Of a DNA stretch of 64,000 nucleotides, positions 1 to 8,932 are shown piece by piece. The stretch is from contig NZ_FLKP01000002.1 of NCBI RefSeq assembly GCF_900087015.1, positions 186,001 through 250,000 on the forward strand, in the 5' to 3' direction. Below the pieces are notes generated by a model that saw only the letters and a program-made list of their open reading frames with translations, was not told the DNA's origin and searched no databases. This DNA comes from Christensenella timonensis. Its GTDB lineage: Bacteria; Bacillota; Clostridia; Christensenellales; Christensenellaceae. Made by a program: the position numbers and the translations under genes. Each line of letters begins with the position of its first letter. Position 1 is the first letter of the stretch.

Positions 1-899
1 AAGGTCTGCTCACGCTCGTCGTGGCCGCCGCCCAGGCCTGCGCCCCTCTGGCGCCCGACCGCGTCGATTTCGTCGATGAACACGATACACGGTGCGTTCT
101 TCTTCGCATTTTCAAACAGGTCGCGTACGCGCGATGCGCCCACGCCTACGAACATTTCCACAAAATCAGAACCGCTGATCGAGAAGAACGGCACCTTTGC
201 TTCGCCGGCCACCGCTTTGGCGAGCAACGTTTTACCGCCGCCGGGAGGGCCTACCAGCAAAACGCCCTTTGGGATCCGCGCCCCCAGCTCCTTAAACCGC
301 GCCGGGTTCTTCAGGAACTGGACGATCTCCACCAGTTCTTCTTTTTCTTCATCCGCACCGGCAACGTCCGCGAACGTCTTATGCGTTTCGCCGCCGTCCG
401 TCATCCTCGCCTTGCTCTTGCCAAACGACATCGCGCTGCCCGTGCCGCCCGCGCCGCCTTGGGCGCGGCGGATGATAACCATCCACAACACTAAGAACAA
501 TACGATCAGGATCAGGTACGGCAGGAACTGCAGGAATATATTCGGTTCCGGCGTCGGGACATAGTTAAGCTGAAACCCATAGTCCGTAGGGTTCGAGCTT
601 CCCGTTACCTGCGCGATATCCTGGTTGAACTGCCCGATCGATTCGGGGATTGTCGTCGAAAAATCATATTCCCGTGGGAAATTCTCATCCGTGACCTTGG
701 TATCGTTGGTACGTCCAACAAGCGTCCGGTCCTGGATCGCAACATCCTTTACATCTTTTGCAGCTACCTTATCCAAAAACTGATAATACTGCAACTCTTC
801 TACCGTTGAGGTTTCCGGGTTGCCCAGAAACTGTGCCGCTATAATGATGACAACAATAATCAATATATAGATAAACGGCCCTCTGAAAAATTTTGCCAA
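1..899 (-). CDS. ftsH: ATP-dependent zinc metalloprotease FtsH (N-terminal part, cut by window edge)
   Basis: FtsH is a membrane-anchored AAA+ protease that extracts and degrades membrane and soluble proteins. About 299 residues are visible. A first membrane helix lies near residues 8-25, an extracytoplasmic domain follows, and a second helix lies near 121-143. The AAA module has Walker A GPPGGGKT at about 217-224 and Walker B IVFIDEID at about 272-279. The zinc protease domain lies outside the window. The start is a TTG at 899, preceded by AGGAGGA with an 8-base spacer; no better ATG exists upstream. Gene order tilS-hpt-ftsH is the classical Firmicutes arrangement. A gap of about 105 bases separates it from hpt. 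Confidence 0.97.
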   Translation of the reverse strand, partial: MAKFFRGPFIYILIIVVIIIAAQFLGNPETSTVEELQYYQFLDKVAAKDVKDVAIQDRTLVGRTNDTKVTDENFPREYDFSTTIPESIGQFNQDIAQVTGSSNPTDYGFQLNYVPTPEPNIFLQFLPYLILIVLFLVLWMVIIRRAQGGAGGTGSAMSFGKSKARMTDGGETHKTFADVAGADEEKEELVEIVQFLKNPARFKELGARIPKGVLLVGPPGGGKTLLAKAVAGEAKVPFFSISGSDFVEMFVGVGASRVRDLFENAKKNAPCIVFIDEIDAVGRQRGAGLGGGHDEREQT

Positions 900-1005
900 A
901 CTTTCTATCCTCCTGCCTTGGGGCATCCACTGCTTATTGAGTATAACCCCCAAAATTACTTACTTTATATTTTTACCAACGCAGATGCCTTTTCAAACAA
1001 CCAGC

Positions 1006-1554
1006 TTATTCGTAAACGCTGCGTTTCAAAATGCCCACGCTTTCATAATTCCTGTATTTTGCCGCATAATCGAGGCCATATCCCACCACGAATTCATCCG
1101 GGATATCAAACCCGATATACTTCACCGGGACTTCTACCTCGCGCCTGTCCTGCTTATTAAGAAGACAGCATATCTCGATACTTGCCGGCTGGCGGCCGTG
1201 TAAAAGCTTTGTCAGGTTTTTAAGCGTCCATCCGGAATCGATGATGTCTTCAATGATCAGCAAATGCTTTCCGCGGATGTCCTCTTGCATATCGTACTTG
1301 ATCTGTACGCTGCCCGTGGAAGAACTGCCCTGTCCGTAGCTTGAAACTGCCATAAAATCAATTTCCATCGGGATTTTGATTTGGCGCATCAAATCCGAAA
1401 AAAACACGACGCTGCCGCGCAAAATGCCGACCGCGATAAAATCTTTCCCTTCATAATCCTTGGATATCTGTTCCCCCAGCTCCATTACCCGCTCTGCGAT
1501 CTTCTCTTTGGAAAGCAGAACGCTTTCAATGTCCCTCTCTACATAATGCTCCAT
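1006..1554 (-). CDS. hpt: hypoxanthine phosphoribosyltransferase
   Basis: This 182-residue purine salvage enzyme transfers the phosphoribosyl group of PRPP to hypoxanthine or guanine. The PRPP-binding loop IEDIIDSGWT lies at residues 101-110, and the GILRGS segment near 43-48 is typical of the family. The start at 1554 gives the usual family length; an upstream in-frame extension would run into tilS. The tilS stop and the hpt start share one base (TAATG), so the two genes are almost certainly translationally coupled. In relatives Hpt and TilS can act together to regulate ftsH; that role is not visible here. The family assignment is secure. Confidence 0.96.
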   Translation of the reverse strand: MEHYVERDIESVLLSKEKIAERVMELGEQISKDYEGKDFIAVGILRGSVVFFSDLMRQIKIPMEIDFMAVSSYGQGSSSTGSVQIKYDMQEDIRGKHLLIIEDIIDSGWTLKNLTKLLHGRQPASIEICCLLNKQDRREVEVPVKYIGFDIPDEFVVGYGLDYAAKYRNYESVGILKRSVYE

Positions 1555-2936
1555 TATGCATCCTCCTGCTTTTTTGTATATTTCAAACAGTAAATGCGCG
1601 TTGTATCCCCTGTTACGCGGCATTCATCATCTATCACATGCCCGGCCGCCCAAATGATCCGGCTTCCGTCCGCTAAGAGCGGCGTCCTTTCGCGCTCCTG
1701 GCGGGGCAGCTTCTTGTCGATAAAATAATCCTTCAGCTTCTTTTTCCCCGGCGCGCCCAGCGGATGTATCGTATCTCCGCGGTACCGCGTCCGGAGCATC
1801 AACCTCTGCGGCAGCTTGTCCGCATCCACATAAGCGACGTCCGGGTCGCTGTTTTCATAGTCGCATTCGTATACCTCACCGCATATTATCCTGCTGCCGT
1901 CCGGCAGTTCGTTCGCCGCTTCAAAATCAAAGGGCATACAGAAGCTCACATCCGCCTCCCGGGCAGAAAACCCGATCAGCAGCTTTCCATATTCCACAGC
2001 CGCATACAGGTTGTTTGAAAGATTCGCCCGCGCGCCCGTCCTGTTTCTTTCCGCCAGCGCAAGCACGCAAAGCACGTGGGCATTTTCCACATCCTGCGTA
2101 ATATGCAGCCTCTCGCACGCCAGCCGCACGATCCTGCAGCGGACTGCTTTGCTCAGGCGGCTTAATGCTTCAATATCGATCTCCACACTTCCGTTCAAGA
2201 CTTGCGCACAATTCCCAAATTCCTTTTCCGCTTCCCCGCGTATGAACCCTGCGTCGTATTCCGCGATCACGCTCAAGCGGTTCAGCGCCCCCGCAACATC
2301 CGGGTTGATGCGATCCCTAAGCTGCGGCATAAGCACATTCCTGATAAAATTCCGGGTATACTCGTTTTCCCCGTTCGTCCTGTCCGTCACATACCCGATC
2401 TCTTTTTCCTCCAGGTACGCAAGGATCTGCTGCCTTGTCACGCATAACAGCGGGCGGATCATCGGCCCATTTTGGGGATGGATGCCCCGCAGCCCGTCCG
2501 TGCCGCTTCCCCGCAGGATATGCATGAGCACGCTTTCCGCGTTGTCGTCCAAATGATGCGCTGTTGCGATCACATCCACGTCGCCGTTTTGAATGAGGCT
2601 TTTAAAGTACTCCTCCCGTGCACGTTTGGCCGCGCTTTGCTTGCCCATATGCCATTCTTCCGCAAGGGACGGAACATCCGCCGCACTCATGTAAAACGGT
2701 ATGTTGTGCTCTGCACAGTAACGGCTGACGAAATCCGCGTCATCTAAAGATTCCTGCCCGCGGATCCCATGTTCAAAGTGCACGCACACCACAGAAAAAA
2801 AAGCGAGAGGCGCAAGGAAACAAAGGCAAGACAGCAGCGCCATGGAGTCCGGTCCTCCCGATACAGCCACACCAACGGTCTGTCCTGCTTCGATCAGGTT
2901 GTTTTCTTGTATAAACTCCCGTACAATCTTTTCCAT
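1554..2936 (-). CDS. tilS: tRNA(Ile)-lysidine synthase
   Basis: TilS attaches lysine to C34 of tRNA-Ile(CAU), which changes its codon reading from AUG to AUA; the gene is normally essential. The protein has 460 residues, a usual length for the Firmicutes form with its C-terminal substrate-binding domains. The N-type ATP pyrophosphatase P-loop SGGPDS is at residues 26-31. A later TAHHLDDNAESVLM segment matches the conserved HxxDDxxE region. A purine-rich AGGGAA precedes the ATG at 2936. It is the first gene of the tilS-hpt-ftsH cluster and overlaps hpt by one base. Confidence 0.96.
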   Translation of the reverse strand: MEKIVREFIQENNLIEAGQTVGVAVSGGPDSMALLSCLCFLAPLAFFSVVCVHFEHGIRGQESLDDADFVSRYCAEHNIPFYMSAADVPSLAEEWHMGKQSAAKRAREEYFKSLIQNGDVDVIATAHHLDDNAESVLMHILRGSGTDGLRGIHPQNGPMIRPLLCVTRQQILAYLEEKEIGYVTDRTNGENEYTRNFIRNVLMPQLRDRINPDVAGALNRLSVIAEYDAGFIRGEAEKEFGNCAQVLNGSVEIDIEALSRLSKAVRCRIVRLACERLHITQDVENAHVLCVLALAERNRTGARANLSNNLYAAVEYGKLLIGFSAREADVSFCMPFDFEAANELPDGSRIICGEVYECDYENSDPDVAYVDADKLPQRLMLRTRYRGDTIHPLGAPGKKKLKDYFIDKKLPRQERERTPLLADGSRIIWAAGHVIDDECRVTGDTTRIYCLKYTKKQEDA

Positions 2937-3220
2937 GTCAAAATTTCCCTACTATATATAATATACTGTAAAAGCCAACTTTACAACCGTATTTATCAGG
3001 GAAACCGCGTCATTTCTACAGAATATATTGTATGCTTTCCATATGAACACAACATGAACACTATGTTTGTCCGCTCCGCTTTCTTCGCGGGCGGAACATG
3101 CTGCTACCCCGCGGGCGCACTTTACCAGCGGTTGTTTCCCTTCGCGTTCCCGCTTTGGAAACCGATTTTTCCTGGTAAACGCAATCAGCAAATGTTGATA
3201 CGGCGTCCGATCCACAAAAC
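2937..3220. other. non-coding stretch upstream of tilS
   Basis: This leader and promoter region of tilS holds no gene I can support. An 87-codon frame on the minus strand (2952-3215) has no family resemblance and no convincing ribosome binding site. The tilS-proximal end is AT-rich and may hold its promoter, but no clean -35/-10 pair stands out. The middle is more GC-rich and could hold an unrecognised structured RNA. Confidence 0.4.
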
Positions 3221-3253
3221 AAAAACGGCATAGCGTTTGCCATGCCGTTTTTT
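3221..3253 (-). terminator. intrinsic terminator after the NlpC/P60 gene
   Basis: The arms AACGGCAT (3224-3231) and ATGCCGTT (3242-3249) enclose a 10-base loop, with T-runs on either side. Read on the minus strand it ends the peptidase gene 10 bases after its stop codon. Confidence 0.8.
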
Positions 3254-3263
3254 CGTTACCTGT

Positions 3264-4832
3264 TTAGAATACCCGTTTCGCGTGGATAAACCCATTCTTA
3301 AACCACGAACCGAAATCCCTGTGCATCATCGCGTTCTGGCTCGAAGATGCGTCGATCACCGTGCCGTCGCCCATGTAGACCGCAACATGTCCGCTCATGC
3401 AGATGATGTCGCCGCGCTGCAGGTCGCCGATGCTCTTGATCGTTGTAAAACCAGAGCTTCTCCAGCCTGCCGACGTCATATAGTCGATGTCATATCCCGC
3501 CTGGTTCAGGGCATAGTATATGAGCCCCGAGCAATCGAATGCGTTCGGCCCTTTCGCGCCCAGCACATAAGGTTTCCCCAGCTGGTCTTCCAGCACGTCG
3601 ATGAATCTCTCCAGTGTAGAAGACGATGCGCTTTCGTCAGAATCCCCCGAACGCGAGCTGCCTGCTTCTTCTCCCGAAGCCGTGATCGCATCGGAGGAAT
3701 AAAGCGCCTCTTTTGTGTAATATCCGACGTTCCCGTCGATCCCCAGTTCGTTGTTTTTCTGGAAGGCCTTTACCGCTCCTTCCGTGTCCGTACCAAAATA
3801 CCCGGTCGCGCTCACATCATAGCCCAAGCTGTCCAGCCTCTTCTGGATCTCTTCCACATCTGTGCCGCTTGCGCCGATCATTACCGTGTAAGGCTTTGCG
3901 TCATCTGCAAACAGCGCCTGCAGCGTATCGTAAGTGGCTACGCCTGTTACCTCAAGGCCATGTTTACGTTGAAAATAGCTCACTGCCTGCTTGGTAAGGG
4001 GGCCAAAGAACTCAGTCGGCTCGTCCTCGTCCATATAATGCAGCTCCATCAGGCGTGACTGGAGCGTAGCGATCAGCGGATCCGTTGTTTCCGGCTGGAT
4101 ATCCCCGGTGTACAACTTCTGCCTTTCGTTCTGCACAGGCGCTGCCGCGGCTGCCTGTTCTGCTGCGGGTGCCTGCTGTTCCGCTGCCGGTGCCTGCGTC
4201 TGCTCAGGCGTCTGCGTCGCCTCTGGTGCCTGGGCCGGTGTTTCTTCCGCTGCCGGCGTCGCTTCCGGAGCCTGGGTCGCCTCCGGCGCCTGCGTTTCTT
4301 CTGCCGCCGGTGTTTCCTCCGGCGCCTGGGCCGGTGTTTCTTCCGGCGCCTGCGTCGCTTCCGGGGCCTGGGTCGTTTCCGCTGACGGCGTTTCTTCCGC
4401 TGACGGCGCCGCCTCAGGGGCTATCGCTTCCTCGGGGGCAGGCGTAGGCTGGCTTACCGCTTCCGTTTCTCCCTGCGCCTGTACGCTGGAATCATCCGTT
4501 GGTTCTTCGCCTTGCGTACCTTCAAATACAAGACCCGGCTCAACCGCCAGCGTAGGTGTGGGTGTCGGTTCCACAGAAGGTATTTGCGTTTCCTGCGCCT
4601 GTTGTACCTGTTCCACTACTTCCGGCGCATGGAATATCTCGTCGCCGTAAGCCGCTGTCGCCAGGATCGGGACCATGACCGCCGCCGCCACAACGCCGAC
4701 AGCAATCAAAAACTGCTTTTTCTTTCTTGCCCTGTAACGATGTACAACCGAAGATGTATGTCCCTTGTACACTGAAGCTCCGCGCCTGCGAAATCCAACG
4801 GCAGACTTGAACCTCCTAAAAATCTGTTTCAT
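3264..4832 (-). CDS. secreted NlpC/P60 peptidoglycan endopeptidase with two PG-binding domains
   Basis: This is a 522-residue cell-wall hydrolase that probably cleaves peptide stems of peptidoglycan. A basic N-terminus is followed by one hydrophobic segment at about 41-62 (signal or anchor). A long Ala/Pro/Glu/Thr linker at about 70-235 contains repeated APEATQAPEET-like units. Two peptidoglycan-binding domains (PG_binding_1 type) lie near 245-312 and 315-382. A C-terminal NlpC/P60 domain spans about 410-520, with nucleophile Cys434 in FDCSGL and His482 in SGHVAVYMGDG. The linker probably spans the wall. Its own promoter and terminator make it monocistronic. The exact bond cut cannot be read from sequence. 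Confidence 0.92.
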   Translation of the reverse strand: MKQIFRRFKSAVGFRRRGASVYKGHTSSVVHRYRARKKKQFLIAVGVVAAAVMVPILATAAYGDEIFHAPEVVEQVQQAQETQIPSVEPTPTPTLAVEPGLVFEGTQGEEPTDDSSVQAQGETEAVSQPTPAPEEAIAPEAAPSAEETPSAETTQAPEATQAPEETPAQAPEETPAAEETQAPEATQAPEATPAAEETPAQAPEATQTPEQTQAPAAEQQAPAAEQAAAAAPVQNERQKLYTGDIQPETTDPLIATLQSRLMELHYMDEDEPTEFFGPLTKQAVSYFQRKHGLEVTGVATYDTLQALFADDAKPYTVMIGASGTDVEEIQKRLDSLGYDVSATGYFGTDTEGAVKAFQKNNELGIDGNVGYYTKEALYSSDAITASGEEAGSSRSGDSDESASSSTLERFIDVLEDQLGKPYVLGAKGPNAFDCSGLIYYALNQAGYDIDYMTSAGWRSSGFTTIKSIGDLQRGDIICMSGHVAVYMGDGTVIDASSSQNAMMHRDFGSWFKNGFIHAKRVF

Positions 4833-4865
4833 AAAAACTCCTTTTCTGTTACAAGTTTAATACGG

Positions 4866-4894
4866 ATTATACACCTATTTATCTCAATTGTCTA
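4866..4894 (-). promoter_or_regulatory. sigma-A type promoter of the NlpC/P60 gene
   Basis: On the minus strand, -35 TAGACA (4894-4889) and -10 TATAAT (4871-4866) are separated by 17 bases, about 34 bases upstream of the start codon. The surrounding region 4895-5030 is AT-rich and holds nothing else recognisable. Confidence 0.65.
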
Positions 4895-5035
4895 TATTTT
4901 ATTTAATATTTCTGTAATATTTAGTCTTTTTATCCTCTGTGAACCGCGTTCAAATGGGTAAATTTGCATTTTATTTTAATATTTCTTACCATTTTATGAC
5001 ATCCCGTCCCTCGTCTATGCCGCCATACCGATCTG

Positions 5036-5044
5036 TGGTATAAT
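5036..5044 (+). promoter_or_regulatory. extended -10 promoter for the GH3 gene
   Basis: TGG followed by TATAAT (5039-5044) forms an extended -10 element. No good -35 is seen 17 bases upstream, as is common for extended -10 promoters. It leaves a leader of about 100 bases before the start at 5155. Confidence 0.5.
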
Positions 5045-5154
5045 GGTCTTGCTCCCACAACACATGCAAAAGCACGGAAATCGTGCCTGGAATTGTAATA
5101 TCAGTCCCTATATTTGGTTATATGTTATATAAAGTATTCCCAAGAGGTATATGT

Positions 5155-7530
5155 ATGAATCAGATCGAGGATATCCTTTCCCAACTGACATTGGAACAAA
5201 AAGCAGATCTTTGTTCCGGGCTCAACGCCTGGAACACTTTCCCCATCGCCTCTCTCGGCGTTCCCGAGGCCTTGATGACGGACGGCCCGCACGGCCTGCG
5301 CAAACAGTACGACAAAGAGAGCGCCATGCTGGAATCTTCCGTTCCCGCAACCTGTTTTCCGCCTGCGGCAACGACAGCCTGCTCGTGGGACAAAGACCTT
5401 CTGTACCGCGTAGGCGAGGCACTGGGAAGCGAGGCGCGCGACCAGGGCGTATCGCTTGTTTTGGGGCCGGGCATCAATATCAAGCGTTCCCCGCTTTGCG
5501 GGCGTAACTTTGAGTATTTCTCCGAAGACCCCATCCTGTCCGGCGACCTCGGCGCACAGATGATCAAGGGCATACAAAGTACGGGCACAGGCGCATGTAT
5601 TAAGCACTTTGCCGCCAACAACCGCGAGTATTTCCGCATGGTGTCCAATTCCATCGTGGACGAACGCGCGTTGCACGAAATCTACCTGCAGGGGTTCGAG
5701 CGCGCCATCAAAACGGCCAGGCCCTATGCCGTCATGAGCGCATACAATATGCTGAACGGTGATTACTGCGGGGAAAAGAAAGAGCTGATCGCCGGGATCC
5801 TGCGCGAGGACTGGGGCTTTGACGGCCTCGTCGTTTCCGACTGGGGCGCTTGCTATAACCGCGAAAAGGGGATCGCCGCCGGCATGGATCTGGAGATGCC
5901 CTATTCCGGCGAAGAAAATACGGAACGTATCATGCGCAGCGTTGCGAAAGGTACGCTTGACCAGCAGGCGCTCGATGCCTGCGTACGGCGCGTCCTTTCC
6001 TTTGTTTTCCGCTGTGAAGCAGAAAAAAGCAAACCCTATACATATGACGCACAGAAAAACCATGAGATCGCGCGGGAGGCCGCCGCAAGCAGCGCCGTCC
6101 TGCTGAAGAACGAAAACGGCCTCCTTCCTTTAAAACCGGGAACCAAGGTCGCCCTGCTCGGCGAATTTGCCGAAAAGCCAAGATACCAGGGCGCGGGCAG
6201 CTCAATGATCAATCCGCTCCAGCTTGAGACCGCGCTCGAGGAATTTCCGAAGTACGGGATCCATTTCATCTACAGCAAGGGGTATGACAGCACGAAGGAT
6301 GAAACGGACGAATCGCTCCTCACCGACGCCAAACGGGTCGCGGACGAAGCAGACGTTGCGGTCATCTTTGCGGGCTTACCTGCGCACTACGAAATGGAAG
6401 GGATCGACCGGACGCATATCTGCATCCCGCAAAACCAGGCGGAGCTCATCGAGCAGGTCGCTGCCACCAAGCCTGTCGTAGTCCTTCTGTGCGGCGGCGC
6501 ACCCGTGGAAATGCCGTGGATTGGCTGCGTTACCTCCCTTTTGCACTGCTACCTCGGCGGCGAAGCTTCGGCTTCGGCGGCGGCGCAGTTGCTGACAGGC
6601 GCCGTAAACCCAAGCGGAAAGCTGGCGGAAACCTATCCTATCCATTTGAGCGACACGCCTTCCTACCGTTTCTTCTCGGACGACAGGCACAATGTGGAGT
6701 ACCGCGAAAGTATTTATGTCGGTTACCGGTATTACGATGCGGCCAAAATGGACGTGCTCTTTCCGTTCGGCTATGGCCTTTCCTATACGACGTTTTCCTA
6801 TTCCGACCTGCGCCTTTCCAGGGATACGCTGCTGGCAGGCCAGTCCCTGTCCCTTTCCTTTACCGTGACCAACACGGGAAAAGTCGCCGGCGCCGAAGCC
6901 GCACAGGTCTATATCGAGCATGGCCCGGCCGAAAAACATTTGTGTGCGTTCGGCAAAGTGTTCCTGCAGCCGGGGGAAACGAAAGAATTGTCCTTTACAC
7001 TGTCCGAGCGCGATTTTTCCTTTTACCACGGCGGCTGGAAGCTCATGGACGACTGCACGGTACTTGTCGGCGCGTCTTCGCGCGACATCCGCTTAAAAGC
7101 GATGGTCAGCATCCCGCGGGGCATGACGCCGCCCAAATATCCGCTTGCTACGGACGGCCACTGGGACGCTGTCGCTTTTTACAGCCTGTTCGACAAAATC
7201 CCGCAGATCTCATTCAGCAAACACCCGTTCACGATCAACGCGACGCTCACCGATTTCGATTCGGCGGCGATCGGGCGCCAGATCCACCGGGTCGCCAAAT
7301 GGTTCGCCAAAAAATATATCGTCAGCGATAATTATTTAGGCCAGCAGATCATGCTCCAGCTTCTCGACCAAAACCCCTTCCGCGTACTCGTTTCGCTTTC
7401 GGGCGGGCTGCTGACCTACTGCATGGCGCGCGGCGTATTGATGATCGCAAACGGACAGGTACTGATCGGGCTCCTTGCTTTCATCACTGCCAGCCGAAAG
7501 CGCAGGAAAAGAAAAATAAAATCGAAATAG
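5155..7530 (+). CDS. glycoside hydrolase family 3 (beta-glucosidase-like) with C-terminal membrane tail
   Basis: This 791-residue GH3 enzyme probably removes beta-linked glucose or a similar sugar from oligosaccharides. The N-terminal barrel holds KHF at 150-152 and the nucleophile Asp229 in VVSDWGA. The (alpha/beta)6 C domain and a fibronectin-III-like domain (near 570-650) follow. After these comes an unusual extension of about 110 residues: an amphipathic stretch, two hydrophobic segments (near 730-785) and a basic RKRRKRKIKSK end, suggesting membrane attachment. No N-terminal signal peptide is seen, so the catalytic part is probably cytoplasmic. An upstream in-frame ATG at 5083 is rejected because AGAGGT sits just before 5155. 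Confidence 0.9.
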   Translation: MNQIEDILSQLTLEQKADLCSGLNAWNTFPIASLGVPEALMTDGPHGLRKQYDKESAMLESSVPATCFPPAATTACSWDKDLLYRVGEALGSEARDQGVSLVLGPGINIKRSPLCGRNFEYFSEDPILSGDLGAQMIKGIQSTGTGACIKHFAANNREYFRMVSNSIVDERALHEIYLQGFERAIKTARPYAVMSAYNMLNGDYCGEKKELIAGILREDWGFDGLVVSDWGACYNREKGIAAGMDLEMPYSGEENTERIMRSVAKGTLDQQALDACVRRVLSFVFRCEAEKSKPYTYDAQKNHEIAREAAASSAVLLKNENGLLPLKPGTKVALLGEFAEKPRYQGAGSSMINPLQLETALEEFPKYGIHFIYSKGYDSTKDETDESLLTDAKRVADEADVAVIFAGLPAHYEMEGIDRTHICIPQNQAELIEQVAATKPVVVLLCGGAPVEMPWIGCVTSLLHCYLGGEASASAAAQLLTGAVNPSGKLAETYPIHLSDTPSYRFFSDDRHNVEYRESIYVGYRYYDAAKMDVLFPFGYGLSYTTFSYSDLRLSRDTLLAGQSLSLSFTVTNTGKVAGAEAAQVYIEHGPAEKHLCAFGKVFLQPGETKELSFTLSERDFSFYHGGWKLMDDCTVLVGASSRDIRLKAMVSIPRGMTPPKYPLATDGHWDAVAFYSLFDKIPQISFSKHPFTINATLTDFDSAAIGRQIHRVAKWFAKKYIVSDNYLGQQIMLQLLDQNPFRVLVSLSGGLLTYCMARGVLMIANGQVLIGLLAFITASRKRRKRKIKSK

Positions 7531-7616
7531 TGTTTATAAGCTTTTGACCCGGTTATATATATACTGTCGCGGCACCTAGTGTTACGACAGCAAAAACAAT
7601 ACATACCCCCCAATCA

Positions 7617-7650
7617 GTAAAAGGCCGATGGTGTACCATCGGCCTTTTAC
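7617..7650 (+). terminator. perfect palindrome terminator after the GH3 gene
   Basis: Arms GTAAAAGGCCGATGGT and ACCATCGGCCTTTTAC form a 34-base near-perfect inverted repeat whose 3' arm ends in a T-run, 87 bases after the GH3 stop. It can work in both directions. Confidence 0.75.
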
Positions 7651-7738
7651 TTGCAGTCCGTACCGGATCTGTATTGTGTTATAATAATAAAAAGCCTGCG
7701 GCTCATACCGCAGGGAACACCACATAGGAGCCTTAACC

Positions 7739-8275
7739 ATGCCCAGTGAAAGTAATATCCTCCATTCCCTGAAAAAACACGGCGCGCACTTTGCAGCGCC
7801 GGTCGCGGCCGGCAGTATCCGTTTTTACCCGGAGCTGCGCAAATTATGCGAAATGAACAAATGCGGCTGCTATGGCACCAACTGGAGCTGCCCGCCCGGC
7901 TGCGGCGATGTGCATGCGCTTTCCAAACGCGTGCGCTCCTTTGCCCACGCCATCGTTTTCCAATACGTGGGGACGCTCGAAGATTCCTTCGATTTTGAAG
8001 GCATGCTCGCTTCCAACGAAGCCTTCAACCGCATTGCCTACGCCGTCCGGGACGACCTTGCAAAGGAAACGTCCGGCTTCCTTGTCCTCGGGGCAGGCAA
8101 ATGCACCCTGTGCGAGGCATGCAGCTATCCCGACGCGCCCTGCCGCTTTCCCGAAAAGCATATCATTTCCGTTGAAGCATGCGGCATAGACGTATCCGAG
8201 CTGTGCAGGGAGGCAGGCCTTTCCTATATCCATGGTACAAACACCGTGACCAATACCGGCCTCATCCTCTATTGA
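7739..8275 (+). CDS. DUF2284 predicted metal-binding protein
   Basis: This is a 178-residue cysteine-rich cytosolic protein. A first cluster reads CGCYGTNWSCPPGCG near residues 41-55, and a second near 122-137 has CTLCEACSYPDAPCRFP. The family is thought to bind an iron-sulfur cluster or metal, but no function is established. It has its own upstream region, with a small CCTGCGG/CCGCAGG hairpin near 7694-7713, and is convergent with the DUF308 gene with only 3 bases between them. Its neighbours give no clear pathway. Confidence 0.8.
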   Translation: MPSESNILHSLKKHGAHFAAPVAAGSIRFYPELRKLCEMNKCGCYGTNWSCPPGCGDVHALSKRVRSFAHAIVFQYVGTLEDSFDFEGMLASNEAFNRIAYAVRDDLAKETSGFLVLGAGKCTLCEACSYPDAPCRFPEKHIISVEACGIDVSELCREAGLSYIHGTNTVTNTGLILY

Positions 8276-8278
8276 ATA

Positions 8279-8908
8279 TCATTGATCGTCCTTATGCAAT
8301 TTTTCTTCAAACCTGCGGAACTCCGCATTCCGGGATTCGGAGATTTCTTCATCCTCTTTTATCCGCTCCCCTGCGCTCACCGGTTTTTCTTTCACGACAC
8401 CCTCGCTTAAAACGTTGAGCCCATAAATGATGGCAAACGCCCCCAGCAGGATACCGATGATATCCATCGCCGCGACCCAATGCAGTACGATGAGCAGCAC
8501 CGCGCCCACGATCGATACCACGCCGATCCCCATACACCATTTCCATTTCTGCGCCTGCTGTTTTTTGAGCGCATTGCCTTCGACGATACGCGTCACGCCG
8601 AACACCGCCAGCCAAATGCCCACGAGCAGCGGTAAAAATGCGATCAGCACACTGCTTGCAAACATCCAGATCAGCGCGCCCAGCGCGATATTCATAACAG
8701 ATACCACGATATTCGCCGCAAAAATGCCCTCAGCGTTCCTGCGGGAACATCCGCAGACCAGCTGCACCACGCCTACTGCCATCATCGCAATACCCGCGAT
8801 CCCCACGACAAAGACGGCCCCCACCACCGGCGCTGTCAAAAGCAGGATACCGGCCAGGAACAAAAGGATCCCCAGAACCACCTTCAAAACCCTGATCAGT
8901 GTCTTCAT
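8279..8908 (-). CDS. DUF308/HdeD-family membrane protein
   Basis: This protein of about 209 residues has six hydrophobic segments and repeated Gly/Ala/Val-rich helices, as in HdeD-like DUF308 proteins, with a charged C-terminal tail (about 175-209). HdeD of E. coli is linked to acid resistance, but Gram-positive members have no settled role. The ATG at 8908 is preferred because GGGG lies 8 bases upstream; the ATG at 8914 is too close. It starts 24 bases after the PBP gene, with no terminator between, so the two are probably co-transcribed. Confidence 0.75.
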   Translation of the reverse strand: MKTLIRVLKVVLGILLFLAGILLLTAPVVGAVFVVGIAGIAMMAVGVVQLVCGCSRRNAEGIFAANIVVSVMNIALGALIWMFASSVLIAFLPLLVGIWLAVFGVTRIVEGNALKKQQAQKWKWCMGIGVVSIVGAVLLIVLHWVAAMDIIGILLGAFAIIYGLNVLSEGVVKEKPVSAGERIKEDEEISESRNAEFRRFEEKLHKDDQ

Positions 8909-8932
8909 TTCCATACCCCTTTTATATACTTT

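Noticed and set aside
2952-3215. 87-codon minus-strand frame between tilS and the NlpC/P60 gene
   Set aside because: No convincing ribosome binding site, no recognised domain, and odd composition. Left as non-coding.
4140-4460. Repeats resembling a CRISPR or tandem repeat array
   Set aside because: The repeats are in frame and encode the Pro/Ala/Glu/Thr linker of the NlpC/P60 protein; no spacer pattern.
5083-5154. Upstream start of the GH3 gene at 5083
   Set aside because: It lacks a ribosome binding site and adds 24 residues not seen in the family, while AGAGGT precedes 5155.
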